The notes: generated from the sequence alone by a model not told the origin. A stretch of 64,000 nucleotides of DNA from Locusta migratoria (GCA_026315105.1 CM048750.1:161786549-161850548); one strand, 5' to 3'. Positions 42,489 through 54,800 are shown, counted from the stretch's first letter. Numbers and translations are program-made.

Positions 42489-42690
42489 AAAAAATGTTCA
42501 AATGTTTGTATAGCTTATGGTACTTAATTACGGGGTCATCAGTGTCTAAACTTACAAACTACTTATGAACTAGCTAATACTAAGGACGGCACAAATATCC
42601 ATGCCCGAGGGGGGATTCGAACCCCCGGCCGTAGTGGCCGTGCAGACCGTGACTGAAGCGCCTCAGTCCCCTCGGCCACCGCGACCGGCA
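42489..42690 (-). mobile_element. Alpha SINE (head 1)
   Basis: Minus strand, full length, ending in a seven-A/T tail. A 10-bp target duplication with one mismatch (AAATGTGTCA at 42479-42488; AAATGCGTCA at 42691-42700). Confidence 0.92.
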
Positions 42691-42700
42691 AAATGCGTCA

Positions 42701-43334
42701 CAGGATCGATCGGTGTGTAGTGAAGCATTCGGATGACTGGTAAAAGAAAATATGTGTGAAGTATATGGGATGAGTAATACGCCGCGAACATGGCTGGTTT
42801 GGTGTAGTGCCAAGAAGTCTGTGGAATGTTAAAACCTTCTGATGTTTTGCTCTGGAGGCAGCGAAGTCAGAATCGTTCACTGCGAAATACAGAGTTCAAA
42901 AATAGATAATGATATCATATGCTGGGAAGCATAGGTGTAGATGTCCATATAGATGTGGAGTACAATGGCTGGTAAGAGTGGTGGTTTATAAGGTTAATCT
43001 GTTAGTGGTACTTACGATAAGAATGGGAGCGTCTCTGCAGCATACCAGAGACGAGTGCGTGGTAAATTGTTCTTCCGCTGAGAAGCAGAGGGTTCAATAA
43101 ATCTACGATGGCTCGGTGAGTTAACGTGGAATAGTTAACAATAGTGGAGGATGATCACAAGGCTTCCTTAGTTTAATCTCAGAAGCATTGCTCGTAGTGG
43201 TCATTAACGTTTTTGGCTGTTGTATTAGATCGACTTTGGGTAAGAAGAAAAAATAACTTGATCTTGATGTGGAGAGAATTCTTGCCTGGGAAACTGTCCT
43301 GTGTGTCGTAAATTTTACTATGTGTTTGGTGCGT
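42701..43334. other. Unassigned sequence
   Basis: Nothing recognisable. Text near 43295-43375 shows weak similarity to 46190-46290 (both have GTGTGTCGT, then TTTACTATG or TTTACGATG, and GAAATGCGCAATG or GGAATGCGTGATG), suggesting an old duplicated unit. Confidence 0.3.
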
Positions 43335-43339
43335 TTATC

Positions 43340-43490
43340 TTGAGTAACTCTTGGCTAGAAATGCGCAATGTTGTGAAACATCATAAGACAAAAGACGTTC
43401 CCCATGGCACTCCTTCAAGGTATAATGTGGTGGTGCACCGTTTTGCTGGAAGTAATATGATACGGAGAAAAAAATGTGCAACAACAGAAT
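43340..43490 (-). pseudogene. Tc1/mariner-type transposase fragment
   Basis: Minus-strand text YYFQQNGAPPHYTLKECHGE corresponds to the block around the second catalytic Asp (YFQQDGAPPHY) of the same family as 23300-24175; here the Asp is Asn. Only about 50 codons are recognisable. Confidence 0.6.
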
Positions 43491-43914
43491 TCTGCAATTA
43501 ACAAGGGAAACTCCCAAATTCTCGGCCCCACCTCATATTTAGTGGAAGTATAACGGAATGGAAGCTTGTGAAAAGTGAATACAAATCAAGCATGTAAACA
43601 GGAATAAAGTATACGGAATTATTAAAAAAGGTGAAATGCCGTATAAACAGCTCACGTTTCAAAATTACAAATAAATGTGTGGGAACTATGTCATAATAAA
43701 GGCTCATCGCCTTGTAGTCGCAATGTCAAGTACCGGTGAAAACAGATGATCTCAGATACACAACTACAAATAGTTCGGACCGTACCAGAAGCAGTAGGTC
43801 CAACGCGAGGTAACCACGCTGAGGTATGGGGATTCTATATGTAAACAAACATCCAAACACACGATGTCAGTTGACTACAATGCACGGCAGAGAGAGGATT
43901 TCTGCTAACAAGGT

Positions 43915-44106
43915 TCAATTGTTTGTATAGCTTATGGGACTTAACTACGGGGTCATCAGTCCCTAAACTTACAAACTAGTTATGAACTACTTACGAACTA
44001 GGACGGCACAAATATCCATGCCCGAGGGGGGATTCGAACCCCCGACCGTAGGGGCCGTGCAGACCGTGACTGGAGCGCCTCAGTCCCCTCGGCCACCGCG
44101 GCCGGC
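43915..44106 (-). mobile_element. Alpha SINE (head 1)
   Basis: Minus strand, nearly full length; the tail lacks one AACATTTG repeat. Perfect 11-bp target duplication GCTAACAAGGT (43904-43914 and 44107-44117). Confidence 0.95.
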
Positions 44107-44117
44107 GCTAACAAGGT

Positions 44118-46168
44118 CCCTAGCAGGCAATCGACTGTTCGTGACTTTGGACGAGAGTGTTGATATGTAACAGACAAGATCTACAGCAACATTTAAAAAC
44201 ATTTCCCACCACATTTTCTGAGCTAAACATACTAAATTGTAACTTTATGGTTTTGATACACCAGTGAAAACATAAAAAAAGGTTAATGAGACATACCTGA
44301 GTAAATAGTGGAGTATCTAACTAGTATGAAATGTGAATAAGCAATTTGAAACAGCCTATCAGTTGGTATGAACGTAAATCTACAAATATTTGAGAACACA
44401 GCTGTCAAAACGAACGTCATGAATTTCAGCTCAAATACCAACCTAAAGTAATGTAATGCACATAACATACATGATTGTGTAAGCTTTTAGTAACAATCAG
44501 GTTTAGTTTAGATTTTGACACAATAAGGAATTAAGTCGAAAACGAAATCCACTGTGTAGATGATCTCAGAGAATGCATTATTCTTTCCAATCAATCTTGT
44601 TACAAATTGAAAATATCATAAATCACGGCTCCATGAATGTTAGGAACAGTTTTCTATTAATATTTTACAAGTTATTTCGATAGACGTAATATTCATTGTT
44701 ATTTTTTATATAAGTAGAGCTATACTTTCAGTAATTAGGAACATTTACGAAGATTTAAATGTTACTAAAAGATGAAGTCATATTTAAGCCTGTTTTATAA
44801 ATGTTTCAAAGGCGGCTTGCAGAAGTCATACAAGCACAGTTTTTAATCAGATTTCGAGGCAGTCACTACGCCCATCAGCACGATGACTTTTCATTGTCGA
44901 CTGTATTTATTTAGTATATGCCAGTTTATAAGTGTTGGATTAAACTACCAATTCAAACTAACCTGATGTTGCTCTGCATAATCGGAAACCAACAGCATAC
45001 ATTAATTGAGACCAGCTGCTCGTATTCGACGTGATCCAGAGGTTGCTGCTTTTTTGCGATTCCAGATGATGAGTTACCAGAAGTAACACCAAAGCCTGAT
45101 ACAGAAAGTGAACGCTTTAAAAGCATCATCTAGAAAACTGTGGAGGTCTGTACAGTTCTGTCACGTAATCCAAGTCGAGTGGTTATGTCGCATTTGGTGA
45201 AATGAGCTGCCTTAGTTTCGTCGTAGTGTATTAAATACGTGAGTTGTATTCCGTGGGCAAAATGAATTCAGCAAATATAGCTATCGACTTGCATAACAAT
45301 ATCAATGAACATTTTCTGAACTTTAATGAATGTACAGGTTCCTCAAGGGTCGAAAACTGGTTGTAGTGAACAAACACATCAATGTACGGACGGACAGCTG
45401 ATACTTTTGTGAAAAAGAAAAAAAGAAAATTTTTGCACAGGAGAAGGTCTGAACCAAGGACTTTCAGCTCTGCATTTGACCACCATAACCACAGGGCGAC
45501 AACATCCTCATTGTAGATGTTTCATTTGTTCTACAAGGGATGTGCACTGTTTCTATTTTGCTTTTTTTAAAATTCCTGCTTTCATGCTTGATCTCTGACC
45601 ATTCTTGACGGGCTACCCAATGCTCGGTATTACCACTAAATTTGAGAGGGGGGCTGTTGGTGAGTTTCCCTTGTCAGTGAAAATGGTTACACTTACTCTA
45701 ATGAATCGAAGAACTGCTTGTTTGCTGTTGTGGACGCTACTCTGTTAGGCTGGAACTCAAAGAATTCAGCTTGGAAGTTTGGTCCAGTAGCTGTGAATAA
45801 TGGACTTGATGTTGCCCAAGTTATACAAATTTTAGATTCGATGTTAATATTCTCTAAAGGTCACTTTCAGCGAAATGTTATAATGCATCGGGTGGTGTCG
45901 TTAAATGTGAACAGTATGAAAAAATCCTACATAGACATGGAGCTTGTTTAAACGAATGTGTACATTGACAGTTGTTTGATCACTAGAGACTAACAATTTC
46001 TATGTCTGGTGTTGAGTAATTACTGTTCGAAGAGTACACCTCGCTTGTTACTGGTACTTATGGAAAGACTGGAATCATTTTACTAGTGTACCTGAGATAA
46101 TTGGGATGGTATGAGAAAAAAGAATTTGGACTGCATGTAGAGATCGATATTTCCTGCTGAACTGCTCC

Positions 46169-46169
<1 letters not shown>
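44118..46169. other. Unassigned AT-rich sequence
   Basis: No gene recognised. Near 45425-45510 there is a very degenerate tRNA-like stretch on the minus strand. Text at 45940-46000 (GAGCTTGTTTAAACGAATGT, GTTTGATCACTAGAGACTAA) resembles the units at 48080-48690. Confidence 0.3.

Positions 46170-46212
<43 letters not shown>
46170..46212. repeat. (TG)n microsatellite
   Basis: About 21 uninterrupted TG dinucleotides. Confidence 0.97.
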
Positions 46213-46213
<1 letters not shown>

Positions 46214-47544
46214 GTTCATTTTACGATGTATTGGTGCTATTACTTGCATTTATCAAGCGTAACAAATGGCTTGGCAAGGAATGCGTGATGTGGATTGTCA
46301 GAAAGTCCGTTTGTTTTGCAAGTTACTTAATTGTTCACGTGGACTATAAAGTGAGGATATCGACTAGTTAGAGAGTGTATGGGCGGTTATGTACGTGAGA
46401 ACCCGTTGAGTATTAGCATGATTACCGACCGTAACGATGGGTGCATCATCTAACTGAGTGTGTAATGTCCGTAGTCATCGGACAGAGTTATGTAAAGCGA
46501 CTAGTTAGAGCGAAAGGAGTTTTTCTGCACAAGTTACTGTTTAACTTAAAAGGCAAGACTAACAACGGAAAGTGAATCAGAAATATGAAATTTACATCGC
46601 TTAAGTTATCGGATCTTTCAAATGGGTATATTGATATTCTCTCCAAAGGTCATAGTTTTTCGAAGATGATGATTAGTGTAACACAATGTTCCATTGAACC
46701 TATAAATGATAGATGAAAAAAAATGTGTGTGAAGTGCTTATATTGAAAGTAATGATTTGTATTTTTGAGGATCGTAAGAAGTTGCGAGCGGTTGTTAGAT
46801 GATCACACCAAGCGATCTTTCAACTGGATGTTGCTAGCATGGGATTTTCTTTTCAGAGGGGCTGACCAACAGTTTATTAAATATATACAGTGTGAATCAC
46901 TCTAAGTATTGTCAGAATGGCGCTGACGGTTGTCAACAGCTACTTTTTAGCAATAATTTTCGCTGCATTGAGGTTTGCAATATACAGAGATAGTCTTCAT
47001 TGTTGATGATGTGCTTGGTGTCGTTGGTAACTTGGTTATTTGTAGTGTAGGGCGACAGAACTGGTGGATGTTTGTGGAAGAGGGTGTTAGATGAATCTGT
47101 ATTCATACTGGAGAGGTCTTTTTCAGCAATAAATTGTTGGCATCCCGTGTAATGAGAGTTCACGAAAATGTGTTAAAATGTTTCTAGTAGGTTAAGGATG
47201 TCAACGTCTACAGCTTTGTCAGTGAGTATTGTAGTTCTTGTCTTTCCATTAAATACTTTGAGTGCGAAAATGAAATTGTGCGCCACATTTTTTACTCTTA
47301 GAATAGCTCGCTTAAATGGTAGATTGAGAAAACTTGTTTGTTGTTGGGTACATGGATTGCAGGAAGTGACTGCCGTTTCTCGAATAGTTTGTATGGCATG
47401 AAGGGCGGTCGGGAAACAGCTTCCTGAGTGCTGTCATAATGTGTACTTTTGACTGAGGGGACCCTTGTTTTGTATATTTGTTTAAGCCAGAGGTGTCTAA
47501 AGTGGCAGATGGTTGCCTTGACAATTCTCGCTGGGGTATATTAC
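46213..47544. other. Unassigned AT-rich sequence
   Basis: No recognisable gene; only short frames without motifs. Confidence 0.3.
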
Positions 47545-47825
47545 AATTGTGTACGATCACTGCAGTATACATAAGGGCACATCGGTAGGTACAACGCATT
47601 TGAACTGTGAACTAAAACGTGTAGAAATACAATATTTAATGTCTATCGGAGGCCTGACGTGCCTCTCCCACTGTGAACTATTGAGTATGTGTGAGCGCTG
47701 CAGTATTTGTAAGAACATGTTGGTAGATACGACACACTTTTAGTCTAAGCTAAAACGTATAGAAATACAATGTTTGCTGTCTATCTATCGGAAACCTGAA
47801 GTGCCTCTCCCACTGTGAACTATAA
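47545..47825. repeat. Two-copy tandem repeat of about 141 bp
   Basis: GTGCCTCTCCCACTGTGAAC ends both units (near 47658-47677 and 47799-47818). Within each are AACTAAAACGTG or GCTAAAACGTA, AGAAATACAAT and TGTCTATC followed by CGGA. About 85% identical by eye. Confidence 0.75.
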
Positions 47826-48079
47826 TATGGCTCTTGTTGTGGAAAATGTGCTATGTAAATTCATTAACATTCACAGCGATTTTAGAATAGATATGATCCA
47901 CAGTGGTTTGACGTATTGGGTGTGAGTAGTAGCACATCGAGAATAGAAGAGAAAACATACTTCTCCAGTACAGAAATCTTGTATCAAGAGGAGTTCTCTA
48001 GTAAATCGAAAGCTTGTGTAGATGGTTTGGTATATGCGTTTTAGTCTCTAGTGTTGCGCTGTTTTACATGTTTTGTGGG

Positions 48080-48690
48080 GATGTAGCTGATGTGTTAGGT
48101 TGAAAGCTTGTCTAATTGTTGTGTCTGCTTGATCGATAGTGACTAACGATTTCAAAGTGTGTGTGGACTTGAACAGATAGTTTCAAAAGGTAATGTGTAA
48201 GGTTATTTCGAGATGTGCTAAACCGGAGAGCTTGTTTAAACAGAGGGGGCACTTCGACAATTATTTCATGGAGAGAGGCTAATAATTTCAAATTGTGTGT
48301 GTGTGGGACTGAATAATTGCCGCGGTGGAGTAGCCGAGCGGTCTAAGGCACCTCGCTGCGGAGCGCGCGGTTGCTCGCCGTAGAGTTTCGAGTCCTCCCT
48401 GGGGCATGTGTGTGTGTGTGTGTGTGTGTGGGTTTGTCCGTAGGTTAGTTTACCTAGGTTTAAGTAGTTTGTAAGCTACGGACTGATGACCACGCAGTTT
48501 GGTCCGATAGATTTACAGATATTTGACTGAATAATTAGTTTCGAAGAGTATTGTGTAATGGTTATTCCGAGATATGTTAGGTTGAGAGCTTTTTTAAACA
48601 GGGGCGTACGTTGGCAATTGTTTGATCGCTAGAGACAAACAATTTTCAAGAGTGGAACTGAATAATTAGTTTCGAAGATTGGTGCAATGT
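48080..48690. repeat. Degenerate tandem units interrupted by a SINE
   Basis: A unit with GAGAGCTTGTTTAAACAG, GACAATTATTTCATGGAG or GGCAATTGTTTGATCGCTAG, a TAACAATTT-like segment and GGAACTGAATAATTAGTTTC recurs at about 48090-48210, 48225-48318 and 48560-48690, with a related unit near 45940. An alpha SINE interrupts it at 48319. Confidence 0.65.
48319..48524 (+). mobile_element. Alpha SINE (head 2)
   Basis: Full head with B-box TTTCGAGTCC and an expanded (TG) run of about 20 bases after GGGGCA; the tail is shortened to ACAGATATTT. Perfect 12-bp target duplication GACTGAATAATT (48307-48318 and 48525-48536). Confidence 0.93.
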
Positions 48691-49799
48691 GGAAAGGGTG
48701 ATGGAAGAAAAAATGATTACTTGCAATTTTACTGTACTCAGATATAATACACTTATTTATTTTAGGGCAATTGCATATGCGATTTTTTCTTAAATAGAAG
48801 AGAGAGGTTCATAAAATAATAGTAATGCTTGAACAGTAACATGTTTCGTCGCTGCCACAGTAACATTCATTGGATAATTTTGAGGTGTTTAAAAAGGAGA
48901 TCTTTAGATCTGGGAAATTCAGTTTAGGATGAGATTTTACGTGTTAGTAGTATACATCACGGGTGTCAGTCGTAGAAGTTTTAAAACGCACTATCCAGAA
49001 AATCCCAAGAAAAAGGACTCTTAAAGTTTTAACCGCAGTACTTATACTACCGATAGGCTCTTCAGCTAACGCCATTCCACAAAATGGTCAAATAGCTCAG
49101 GTGGTAGCATTATCACCTGTTATGTGGACGATCCATGTTCGAACCTACTCTCAAGAAGTATTTTTAATCATTTGTTTTAAAACTTATAATTACTTTTAAA
49201 TATAGTTTGTTAACTAAAGTATTATCGATTAAATCATAAATTTACACAGGTTTCTAGCCAATATCGCGTTTTATTCATTCGGATGACCTGTTTCGACGTG
49301 TATTAGACGTCGTCTTCGGATCTCCTGTACATCTCGATGTCACATCTCATGTAGGCCCTAGCTACTCCATCTTATTATAAATATCTCGGTAAAATCGCAT
49401 GCATCCATACGGATGTCAAATATAAACAATGATGGTAGGGTTTAATATACATCATTGAATTGCCTGTACAGACCTCCTCAATGGCTGTACAAGAGGCACT
49501 CCTAATTCTTATAGGACGACATATCAACGATATTAACGACGCAATACCTATCGCTTGCGGTTAGCATTTTAGGAACTATGGCCTTAAAGAGTAATCTGAT
49601 GACGCACAAAAGTACCATAGAAAACGGTATAATTATTACGTCGTAATGAAAGTGAAATGAGATTACGTTAGACTACATGTTTTTGTGCGTCATATCTTCA
49701 TAAAAGAATTTGCATGTCAATCATTATTATTGATATTTCAATGTCTTCTACAGTGAGAAACTTCTCGTTGAGCTCATGACTTCAGTGAAAGTCACGAAT
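48691..49799. other. Mostly unassigned; one tRNA-like relic
   Basis: At 49086-49160 the plus strand reads AAATAGCTCAGGTGGTAGCA then CATGTTCGAACCTACTC: an A-box-like and a B-box-like block at tRNA spacing. The acceptor ends do not pair, so it is a pseudogene or SINE relic. At 49255-49350 there is a repeat-like phrase GACCTGTTTCGACGTGTATT. No gene recognised elsewhere. Confidence 0.4.
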
Positions 49800-50059
49800 C
49801 ATCAACTAAATTTCAGGAGCTGCAAAAATGGCCACTTCAAAAATACTAAATCAGCACTCCGAGAAGTCCCCGGAAGGCTGGAAGCTCCTACCCTATCTGC
49901 TGGTACTAAGACTTCCCGTGGAAGGTTGGGTCCCACTACGTAATAAGCTAAGGCAAAAGCCAACTTGGGTTCTGCGTTCAGTAAAACACGGAATTTGAGG
50001 CACACTAACCACGAAAAGTGTATAAACTATCACTGTTCCTACGTCAATGAAAATTATCT

Positions 50060-50125
50060 CTAGCAAAAAAGGCGACAAGAAAGGTTGAAATAGTAACGAG
50101 CATGCAATGACAGACAAATACTATC

Positions 50126-50160
<35 letters not shown>

Positions 50161-50731
50161 ACCTAGACTGCGTAGCTGGAATATCAGCTGTGTAAACATT
50201 AAAAAGAATGGGAGCAAGAACCAAGCCCTGGGGGAGGCCATCGAGAAGCTGTCTAAAACCACATTCTGTGTTACCAAGGTAAATCTTCACCAGACGGCTA
50301 CTTAACATAGAGTTTAAAAGTTGTAACAAAATAGGACAAGGAATGAGATCGTAAAGCGTCACTAAGAGGCCGTTCTTCCAAACGGTATTATAAGCTGCCG
50401 AGAGATCCAGAAAAGCGACGGAAGTGGTAAACTTCTTTTCGTAGCCAGTCTCGACGAAAGACGTCAGTGTTAAGACCTGGTCACAGAAATTACGACCTTG
50501 TTTGAATCCAGATTGTTCAACAGGACTACTAGCAGTGAGAATGGGCACAATATGATTGCAGATGAGTCTCTCGAGCAATTTGTAACATGCAATGAGAAGT
50601 TTAATTGGCCGATAGCTATCCGCTCGGCCGGCTGCTTTACCAGGATCTAAAACAACCATTACTTCATATCTCTTAAAAGCCTTAGGCAGAGAGCTGTTTT
50701 TAAGAATGTTGTTAATAAATTTAGAAGCCAC
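50060..50731 (-). pseudogene. LINE L3 reverse transcriptase
   Basis: The longest frame in the window (223 codons). It contains SYRPIKLLIACYKLLERLIC, a SPVEQSGFKQGRNFCDQVL segment, SVAFLDLSAAYNTVWKNGL (motif A, Asp present, the usual D of AYD changed to N), and LLDGLPQGLVLAPILFNVYT (motif B). Immediately downstream, where a catalytic FADD motif would follow ADIPAT, there is a (TA)n microsatellite encoding Tyr-Ile repeats, so the catalytic box is lost. Confidence 0.88.
50129..50158. repeat. (TA)n microsatellite in the RT catalytic region
   Basis: About 15 TA dinucleotides, in the LINE L3 RT at the place where the Y/F-A-D-D box should be. Confidence 0.95.
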
Positions 50732-51249
50732 AATCTTGTTATAACTCCAGTATATTTGATAAATTCAGGGAAAATATCATTTAGACCGGGAACTTTCCCA
50801 GTCTTCATGTCAGAGATATCCAGGTCCAGTACGTCTAAGCAAAAATGTTTGGATACTTCCGGGGGGGGGGGGGGGCTGCTGGCATTTCTAAAGTTAATTT
50901 AGTTTATAAGATATTAATCTGCCAGACTGTTGACATTTTGACTTGGATATTGCTACGATTCGTTTGGCTATGTCAGAAGGATCAGGGTGTATAAGAGGTA
51001 GTTTTTTCTCGGATACACTGGTAGACAATTTCCTCAGCAGTGACCTGGCCTTTCCGAAGCTGCGAATGAAATATAAACACTGAACATTTTTATGATGGCG
51101 TTTTCAAGCGAGACCAGTAGGTCAGCACTGTTTAAATCTCTAGTGGTGATAAATTCATTTACAGGTCTTCACACTCTTGGCTCCAGTCCTGGATATACGT
51201 CCTTCTGTAGCCCCTTCGTATACAGATTTTAGCTGCAGGTTTAAGGAGT

Positions 51250-51448
51250 GCCGGCCGCGGTGGCCGAGGGGACTGAGGCGCTTCAGTCACGGTCTGCACG
51301 GCCACTACGGTTGGGGGTTCGAATGCCCCCTCGGGCATGGATATTTGTGCCGTCCTTAGTATAAGGTAGTTCATAAGTAGTTTTAAGTTTAGGGACTGAT
51401 GACCCCGTAGTTAAGTCCCATAGACTATACAAACATTTGAAACATTTT
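51250..51448 (+). mobile_element. Alpha SINE (head 1) in LINE L3
   Basis: Full length, opposite in orientation to its host LINE. Perfect 11-bp target duplication GTTTAAGGAGT (51239-51249 and 51449-51459). Confidence 0.95.
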
Positions 51449-52514
51449 GTTTAAGGAGTACCGCCAAGCTGTCGTAATTATTGTAGGTGGATGAATCTGA
51501 TGTTGTTCTCTAATTTTGAAGTAAATGCCTCCTATTCTGATTTAATGAAACTCCTTCTGGGCCTCAGAAAGGATCTTGTTAGGGGAATCTCAACTGCTAC
51601 TGATGTCAGCACTGACCAATGAACCTTCCGTGGAAATGCGACAAGTTCCTTCCTCTTCACTAATAAAGATCTTTGACCGCAGGAACAAAATCATAGATCA
51701 GATGAAAATCCACGCTGACAACGTGCTGAAAATAATGTTCCGAAATCTTTTGCGTCAAAACCAAAGAGAGGTTATTATTTTCAGTCCATTCAGCTAAGGA
51801 TATACCATTTTCGTTGTTGGTAGCGTAACCGCATTAGCTACTATGTTCAAATCGCCGACATACAGGGCAGGATATTCGAAAAGTGAGAGAACCGTATCTT
51901 ACCACTGAATGTTAGCAGGCTAGTAAACATTAAGTATGTTAGATCCAGACACCTTCAATGCCAATACGACTATGTGACTGTCGCAACTTTCACAGATTAT
52001 AATTACATCATCCCTGTCTAGCGTATGTGACCACGACATAGGCTATATGGCCGTATTTCTCCCACAAGTCAGTAGCCATGAATACTGCCTCTTGCATACT
52101 TTTTAAAATCTTCTGCTTGGGTTTCTTGTAGAGCAAGGACGTCAGTATTGTTATTCACAAGATTTGTACTGAGAAAGTTACATTTTGACCTACTTATCAC
52201 TTCAAAATTCAAATCGTAAACGTTAAGGACTGAACCTATTGTTCTGTTCAAATCGTTTAGTTCGGTTTGCTGATCATTTTGTTGGCTCTGACAAGAGCCA
52301 CTGCACGTTGTCGTGGCAGGTTAACATAGCTGGGAGATCACCATGTCACCGTAGTGGCAGGAACAGCTACCAGAGATTGTTGTTCGTGTAGAACCTCCCG
52401 GGGGGCACGTGGAGCTTCGAGGATTGCTTCCCGACGCGAGCAACCCACCTGTGAAAGACTTTCAACAGATTTTAGTGTTAGCTGTTGTAATCATACAATA
52501 GAAACATATGAGAA

Positions 52515-52640
52515 TTTGTGCCGGGGTTGACACTCGAACCAAGGACGCCCTACTTACTAGGCACACGGCACACGGGGTTAAATCACCTTCCAGGACTGCC
52601 CTATCAAGTACTCCGCCCGACCCAAACCTTTAAATGTCCT
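52515..52640 (-). mobile_element. Gamma-like tRNA-derived repeat, degenerate
   Basis: Minus strand, with GAGTGTCAACCCCGGC near the T-arm position, CCTAGTAAGTAGGGCG in the anticodon-arm position and a CACAAATTCTCAT end, as in the arms of 55674-56180. Strongly mutated. Confidence 0.55.
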
Positions 52641-52861
52641 AACATATCGACCTTTTTACTCCATGGCTCGTGTGCATCCACAAAGAATCTTGCATTATTC
52701 CTCTACATAAAGGCTTAGAATTAAGAACTGCAGCTTCTGTTCTTTCGGACAGACATCATGATGTGACGCTGCAGCTGTTCTTGATATAGATTTTAACTGG
52801 GGATTCTTAGTCACAGCTTCTGCTAGGTTTGTAATCACACATCACGGTCATACGAAATTTT

Positions 52862-53050
52862 GTGCCGTGCCGGGGCTCGAACTAAGAACCTCCTGCTTAC
52901 TAAGCCGCTATGCTAAGCCCCCGCGCCATCCAAGACACATAGGCTTACGCTGCAAACGTTTATATGCCCTCCTGTACGCCATAGTTCGCAAATGACCCTA
53001 TATTGCCGCCAGGAGCCCGGTCCTAGTGTGCATCCACTGATACATGCATT
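52862..53050 (-). mobile_element. Gamma-like tRNA-derived repeat, second
   Basis: Minus strand: GGATGGCGCGGGGGCTTAGC, CTTAGTAAGCAGGAGGTTCT (anticodon-arm and variable region), GAGCCCCGGCACGGCACAAA. Similar in plan to 52515-52640, with a shared 3' side (AACGTTTATATGCCC compared with AACCTTTAAATGTCC). A pair of related units about 350 bases apart. Confidence 0.6.
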
Positions 53051-53137
53051 AATCCTCGGAATATAATATTAAGATATGCGGCGTCAGTTCTTTCGGACAT
53101 GCCCGAATGAACAGACGCAAATATTCTTAAAATTTCT

Positions 53138-53385
53138 ACCGAGCGAGGTGGCAAAGTGGTAACACACTGTACACGCATTGGGAGGACGGTGGTTAAAATC
53201 CACCTCCAGCCATCCAGATTATTTTCCGTGATTTCTATATATCACTCCACGCAAATGCCGAGATGCTTCCTTTGAAAGGGCACGACTGATTTCCCTCCTC
53301 ATCCTTATCCAAATATGATTCCGTCTCTAACGACCACGTTGCCGACAGGTGATTACACCTTAATCTTCCTTCCTTCTGTTTTTCT
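53138..53385 (+). mobile_element. Delta SINE
   Basis: ACCGAGCGAGGTGGCAAAGT (A-box), GTGGTTAAAATCCACC (B-box with a mutated core), GCCATCCAGATTATTTTCCG, GCTTCCTTTGAAAGGGCACG and a TCTTCCTTCCTTCTG tail. Confidence 0.82.
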
Positions 53386-53695
53386 TAGGATTTTCAGGAG
53401 CCAATATAGAAATATGCTATAACTCAATAAGTAATTCTACAATAGGGACCGCGGAAAATGATGATTCTGATTACAGTCACGAAGGCGTCGCTAATCCCAC
53501 CGTCCATAGGAGAATGCAACGACAAGAATTCGCAATTATTTTTATTTTGGCATGCCCTATTTCATAGTAATATTCATCTTTGAAGGTTAAATTCAGGCGG
53601 TTACATCAGGTACTTTGGCAACACAAACATAGTACGTAAGTTGGAAGAATTTACAAAAGAATGCATTTTTGCTATTCAAGATTTATCGCTTTACG

Positions 53696-53698
<3 letters not shown>

Positions 53699-53761
<63 letters not shown>
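53699..53761. repeat. (AT)n microsatellite
   Basis: About 31 uninterrupted AT dinucleotides. Confidence 0.97.
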
Positions 53762-53762
<1 letters not shown>

Positions 53763-54109
53763 CAAGAAATCTTTTGAATTACAGAAGTTGTAAATCTCTG
53801 TAGTGAACTTATGTACCACATCAAATGTATTGACGGGCCAACCTCCTCCTTTGCTAGCTACTTTTTCTTTTCCTGAGATGGTCCCTCTCTTTCAGTAAGT
53901 TGCAGCAGTCGAAAAGCAGGTGGTTTGGATATCTCTGTTCCATGTGCATGTTCCGTTTTCAATTATTCTGAACCGTTGATATTAGGCTTTCAGTTTCCTA
54001 TGACCTGTTAACATTACTGTAAAATTCGAAGATACTGGGAGTTTAATCATTAAACGTTGTCGGATCGTAGGAAAATACGGTTTTGTGTTAACCCCGTTTT
54101 TTGTTCTTT

Positions 54110-54800
54110 GTCACTCAATCTCCCATTTGTGTCTAAACTCCTCTCGAAGTTTCTTATTCACCCCGCTTGTAGGTATTTTGCAGTTGCTTATCGATTGCCG
54201 TAATCGAGTCGCTCTTTTAGCGAGATTGTCAGATAGTTCATTTCCCCATGTATGTATGTGATCTAACCCCTTCGAAATGCACCTGCCATTTGTGTGTCTA
54301 CAACGTTCTGATTTTACATCGTATTTCTTCAATCAAGAAGTTGTGGTTCTTCGGATTTCGTAATGAATCCAAAGTAATCCTGCTCTATCGCCGCGGTGGA
54401 GTAGCCGAGCGGTCTAAAGCGTCTCGCTACGGAGCGCGCGGTTGCTCGCCGTGGAGGTTCGAGTCCTCCCTGGGGCATGGGTGTGTGTGTTGTTCTTAGG
54501 TTAGTTTACCTAGGTTTAAGTAGTTTGTAAGCTACGGACTGTTGACGACGCAGTTTGGTCCGATAGATCTACAAACATTTGAACATTTGAGCTGCTCTAT
54601 CAATATTCGAGAGATTGGTTATCAATGGCATCGTGAATGGCAAATTGTGCCGCTTCGTTGTTTGAACATTCATTAGACATTTTAAGTTGTATTGTATAAG
54701 TAAGCTTTTTATTAACAAAATTTCTACTCCTGAAGCCACTCCGTCGTCTGACTTGCTTCCGTCTGTGTATACTTCAATGGGTAGCTTTTGCTTGCGTCCT
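54110..54800 (-). pseudogene. LINE RNase H domain (family L4), split by a SINE
   Basis: Minus strand: IEVYTDGSKSDDGVASGVEI (first catalytic Asp, near 54720-54780), then NEC-SNNEAAQFAI (catalytic Glu, near 54620-54665). After the SINE come an equivalent of the hinge and HIHTWGNELSDNLAKRATRL (the G-N-E-x-x-D motif, near 54195-54255). This is the RNase H that terminates the pol of R1/I/Jockey-type LINEs. Several stops and frame changes. I could not follow its RT; the neighbouring 55000-55500 region is not recognisable as RT. Confidence 0.8.
54390..54591 (+). mobile_element. Alpha SINE (head 2) inside LINE RNase H
   Basis: Full-length copy close to the head-2 consensus. Perfect 10-bp target duplication CTGCTCTATC (54380-54389 and 54592-54601). 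Confidence 0.95.

Larger units (their letters stand above)
49800..52270 (-). mobile_element. APE-type LINE (family L3) with endonuclease and RT
   Basis: Minus-strand LINE remains. From 52250: NVYDLNFEVISRSKCNFLST, then NNTDVLALQETQAED (the endonuclease L-Q-E-T motif), a YVGDLNIVANA-type motif near 51840-51870 and the endonuclease C terminus to about 51460. It is interrupted by an alpha SINE (51250-51448). An RT follows from 51140 (see 50060-50731) and a C-terminal part to 49800 (KTQVGFCLSLLRS). The order endonuclease-RT is standard for Jockey/CR1/I-type LINEs. Clade not determined; decayed. Confidence 0.8.
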
